From an uncultured Lachnospiraceae bacterium (lineage in GTDB: Bacteria; Bacillota; Clostridia; Lachnospirales; Lachnospiraceae), in NCBI GenBank assembly GCA_900550475.1, contig URSA01000004.1, positions 124,001-188,000 on the forward strand: DNA of 64,000 bases. The letters run 5' to 3'. The notes beneath the pieces were generated by a model that saw nothing but the letters and a program-made list of their open reading frames with translations, was not told the DNA's origin and did not search any database. Of the stretch, positions 63,246 to 64,000 are shown in pieces. How positions within the stretch are numbered: position 1 is the first letter of the stretch; each line of letters opens with the position of its first letter. The position numbers and the translations under genes were made by a program.

Positions 63246-64000
63246 TGAAGATCAGAAAATTCATTTCGCAGAGTATCATGTGGATTGTGCTCATAGCCGC
63301 GCTGTTTGTTTTTTCAATCCCTTTTCTTTTTATGATCACCAACACGTTTGAGGAATTTAGTTATGTGCTTCCTTCACCGCCCAAGCTGTTCCCGGACAAG
63401 ATCAACTTTGCTGCCTACAAGCATATTCTGCAGCTTCCCGCTTTCTTTACAGCGGTGAAGAACAGCTTTTTCAACACGGCGGTCACTACGGTTTTGACGA
63501 TTCTGGTTTCCACACTGTCGGCTTACGGATTTGCAAAGATAGATTTTCCCGGAAGAGAAAAAATTTTCAAAATCTATCTGTTTTCATTGATGATGCCGGG
63601 ATTTTTGAACATCATACCGCAGTTTATTATTTTGAAGAATATACCCCTTGGATGGCTGCACATGGAAAACGGTCTGATCGGAACCAGAGGCGGATTGATA
63701 TTGATTTATGTGGCAACCAATGTATGCGGGCAGACCTTTTTTCTGAGGAACTTTTTTAGGGAGCTGCCAAACTCCCTGTCGGAATCCGTGATTATGGACG
63801 GCGGCGGACACGGGACCATTTTCTTCAAAATCATGCTGCCCTTGTCAAAACCTGCAATCGGAACCATGTCTATTTTTGTGGTTCAGGGCTTCTGGGAGGA
63901 GTATTTTTCAGCCAAGGTGCTGGTGGGAAGCAATGAAAAAATGATCACATTGCCGCTGCTTCTGCAGAGGTTAAACGGGCAGTATGCGACCAGATGGGAA
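63245..64000 (+). CDS. Sugar ABC transporter permease (MalG/UgpE type), cut by window edge
   Basis: The ATG at 63245 overlaps the stop of the preceding permease. 252 residues are visible and the frame is open at the right edge; family members run to about 275-300, so only the last helix region is missing. Helices include IVLIAALFVFSIPFLFMITN, and the EAA loop is LPNSLSESVIMDGGGHGTIF (Gly-rich GGG in place of the usual DGA). Second permease of the importer. Confidence 0.94.
   Translation, partial: MKIRKFISQSIMWIVLIAALFVFSIPFLFMITNTFEEFSYVLPSPPKLFPDKINFAAYKHILQLPAFFTAVKNSFFNTAVTTVLTILVSTLSAYGFAKIDFPGREKIFKIYLFSLMMPGFLNIIPQFIILKNIPLGWLHMENGLIGTRGGLILIYVATNVCGQTFFLRNFFRELPNSLSESVIMDGGGHGTIFFKIMLPLSKPAIGTMSIFVVQGFWEEYFSAKVLVGSNEKMITLPLLLQRLNGQYATRWE

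Overview
The window looks like a chromosome segment from an anaerobic, endospore-forming member of the Clostridia, most likely Lachnospiraceae. The basis is moderate GC, strong AGGAGG-type ribosome binding sites, a T-box before valS, the spoIIA operon, spoVA genes, DinR-type SOS boxes, and many lipoproteins and ABC transporters of the type common in gut Lachnospiraceae. I saw no rRNA, tRNA, insertion sequence, prophage or CRISPR array. Gene content is mostly ordinary chromosome; the accessory-looking parts are 42-43.4 kb and the repeat-filled intergenic regions near 38.3-38.8 and 47.1-47.9 kb.

Layout. 0-6 kb: glutamate synthase gltB (cut by the left edge) and gltD. 6-13.2 kb: two paralogous lipoproteins behind a duplicated upstream element (an N-terminal propeller-like half fused to a solute-binding half), a membrane-anchored XRE regulator, a small secreted protein and a GH5 lipoprotein. 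13.3-16.7 kb: asnA, divergent from a two-gene radical-SAM DNA repair cassette whose promoter carries SOS boxes. 17-25.3 kb: HPr-like protein, nuclease-helicase, GH13 enzyme and a heterodimeric ABC exporter. 25.4-27.5 kb: PadR-DUF1700-DUF4097 operon with palindromic operators. 27.5-29.4 kb: ECF transporter S component with a pseudoknot-like leader, and a zinc-ribbon membrane protein. 29.5-35.4 kb: T-box, valS, folC, a 49-residue protein and a TPR protein.

35.4-38.3 kb: spoIIAA-spoIIAB-sigF, then a GH25 protein. 38.3-42 kb: repeats, thioesterase, XRE regulator and a LytTR/GHKL two-component pair. 42-43.4 kb: AT-rich AAA ATPase with a truncated partner gene, resembling a decayed defence module. 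43.6-47 kb: PocR-chemoreceptor-like protein, spoVAA-AB-AC and a nuclease-like gene. 47.9-52.4 kb: purine permease, SH3-NlpC/P60 protein and CapA-like protein. 52.5-57 kb: RsmF-type methyltransferase, TPR-DUF4037-DUF4125 protein and a small glycine-rich protein. 57-59.7 kb: SDR plus NTF2-like pair divergent from a MocR regulator. 59.8-60.8 kb: spoVAD, separated from the rest of spoVA but with its own sigma-G-type promoter. 61-64 kb: sugar ABC importer (binding protein and two permeases, the last cut by the right edge).

The items most worth a second look are: a 39-bp repeated module arranged with fixed 43-bp and 15-bp spacers at two loci; a hairpin in the ECF-gene leader whose 10-nt loop is exactly complementary to a stretch just before the Shine-Dalgarno sequence; SOS control of the radical-SAM/DUF4130 pair; and the split spoVA operon with matching forespore-type promoters. 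All calls are made by eye from sequence and remembered family features; no database search or folding calculation was run.
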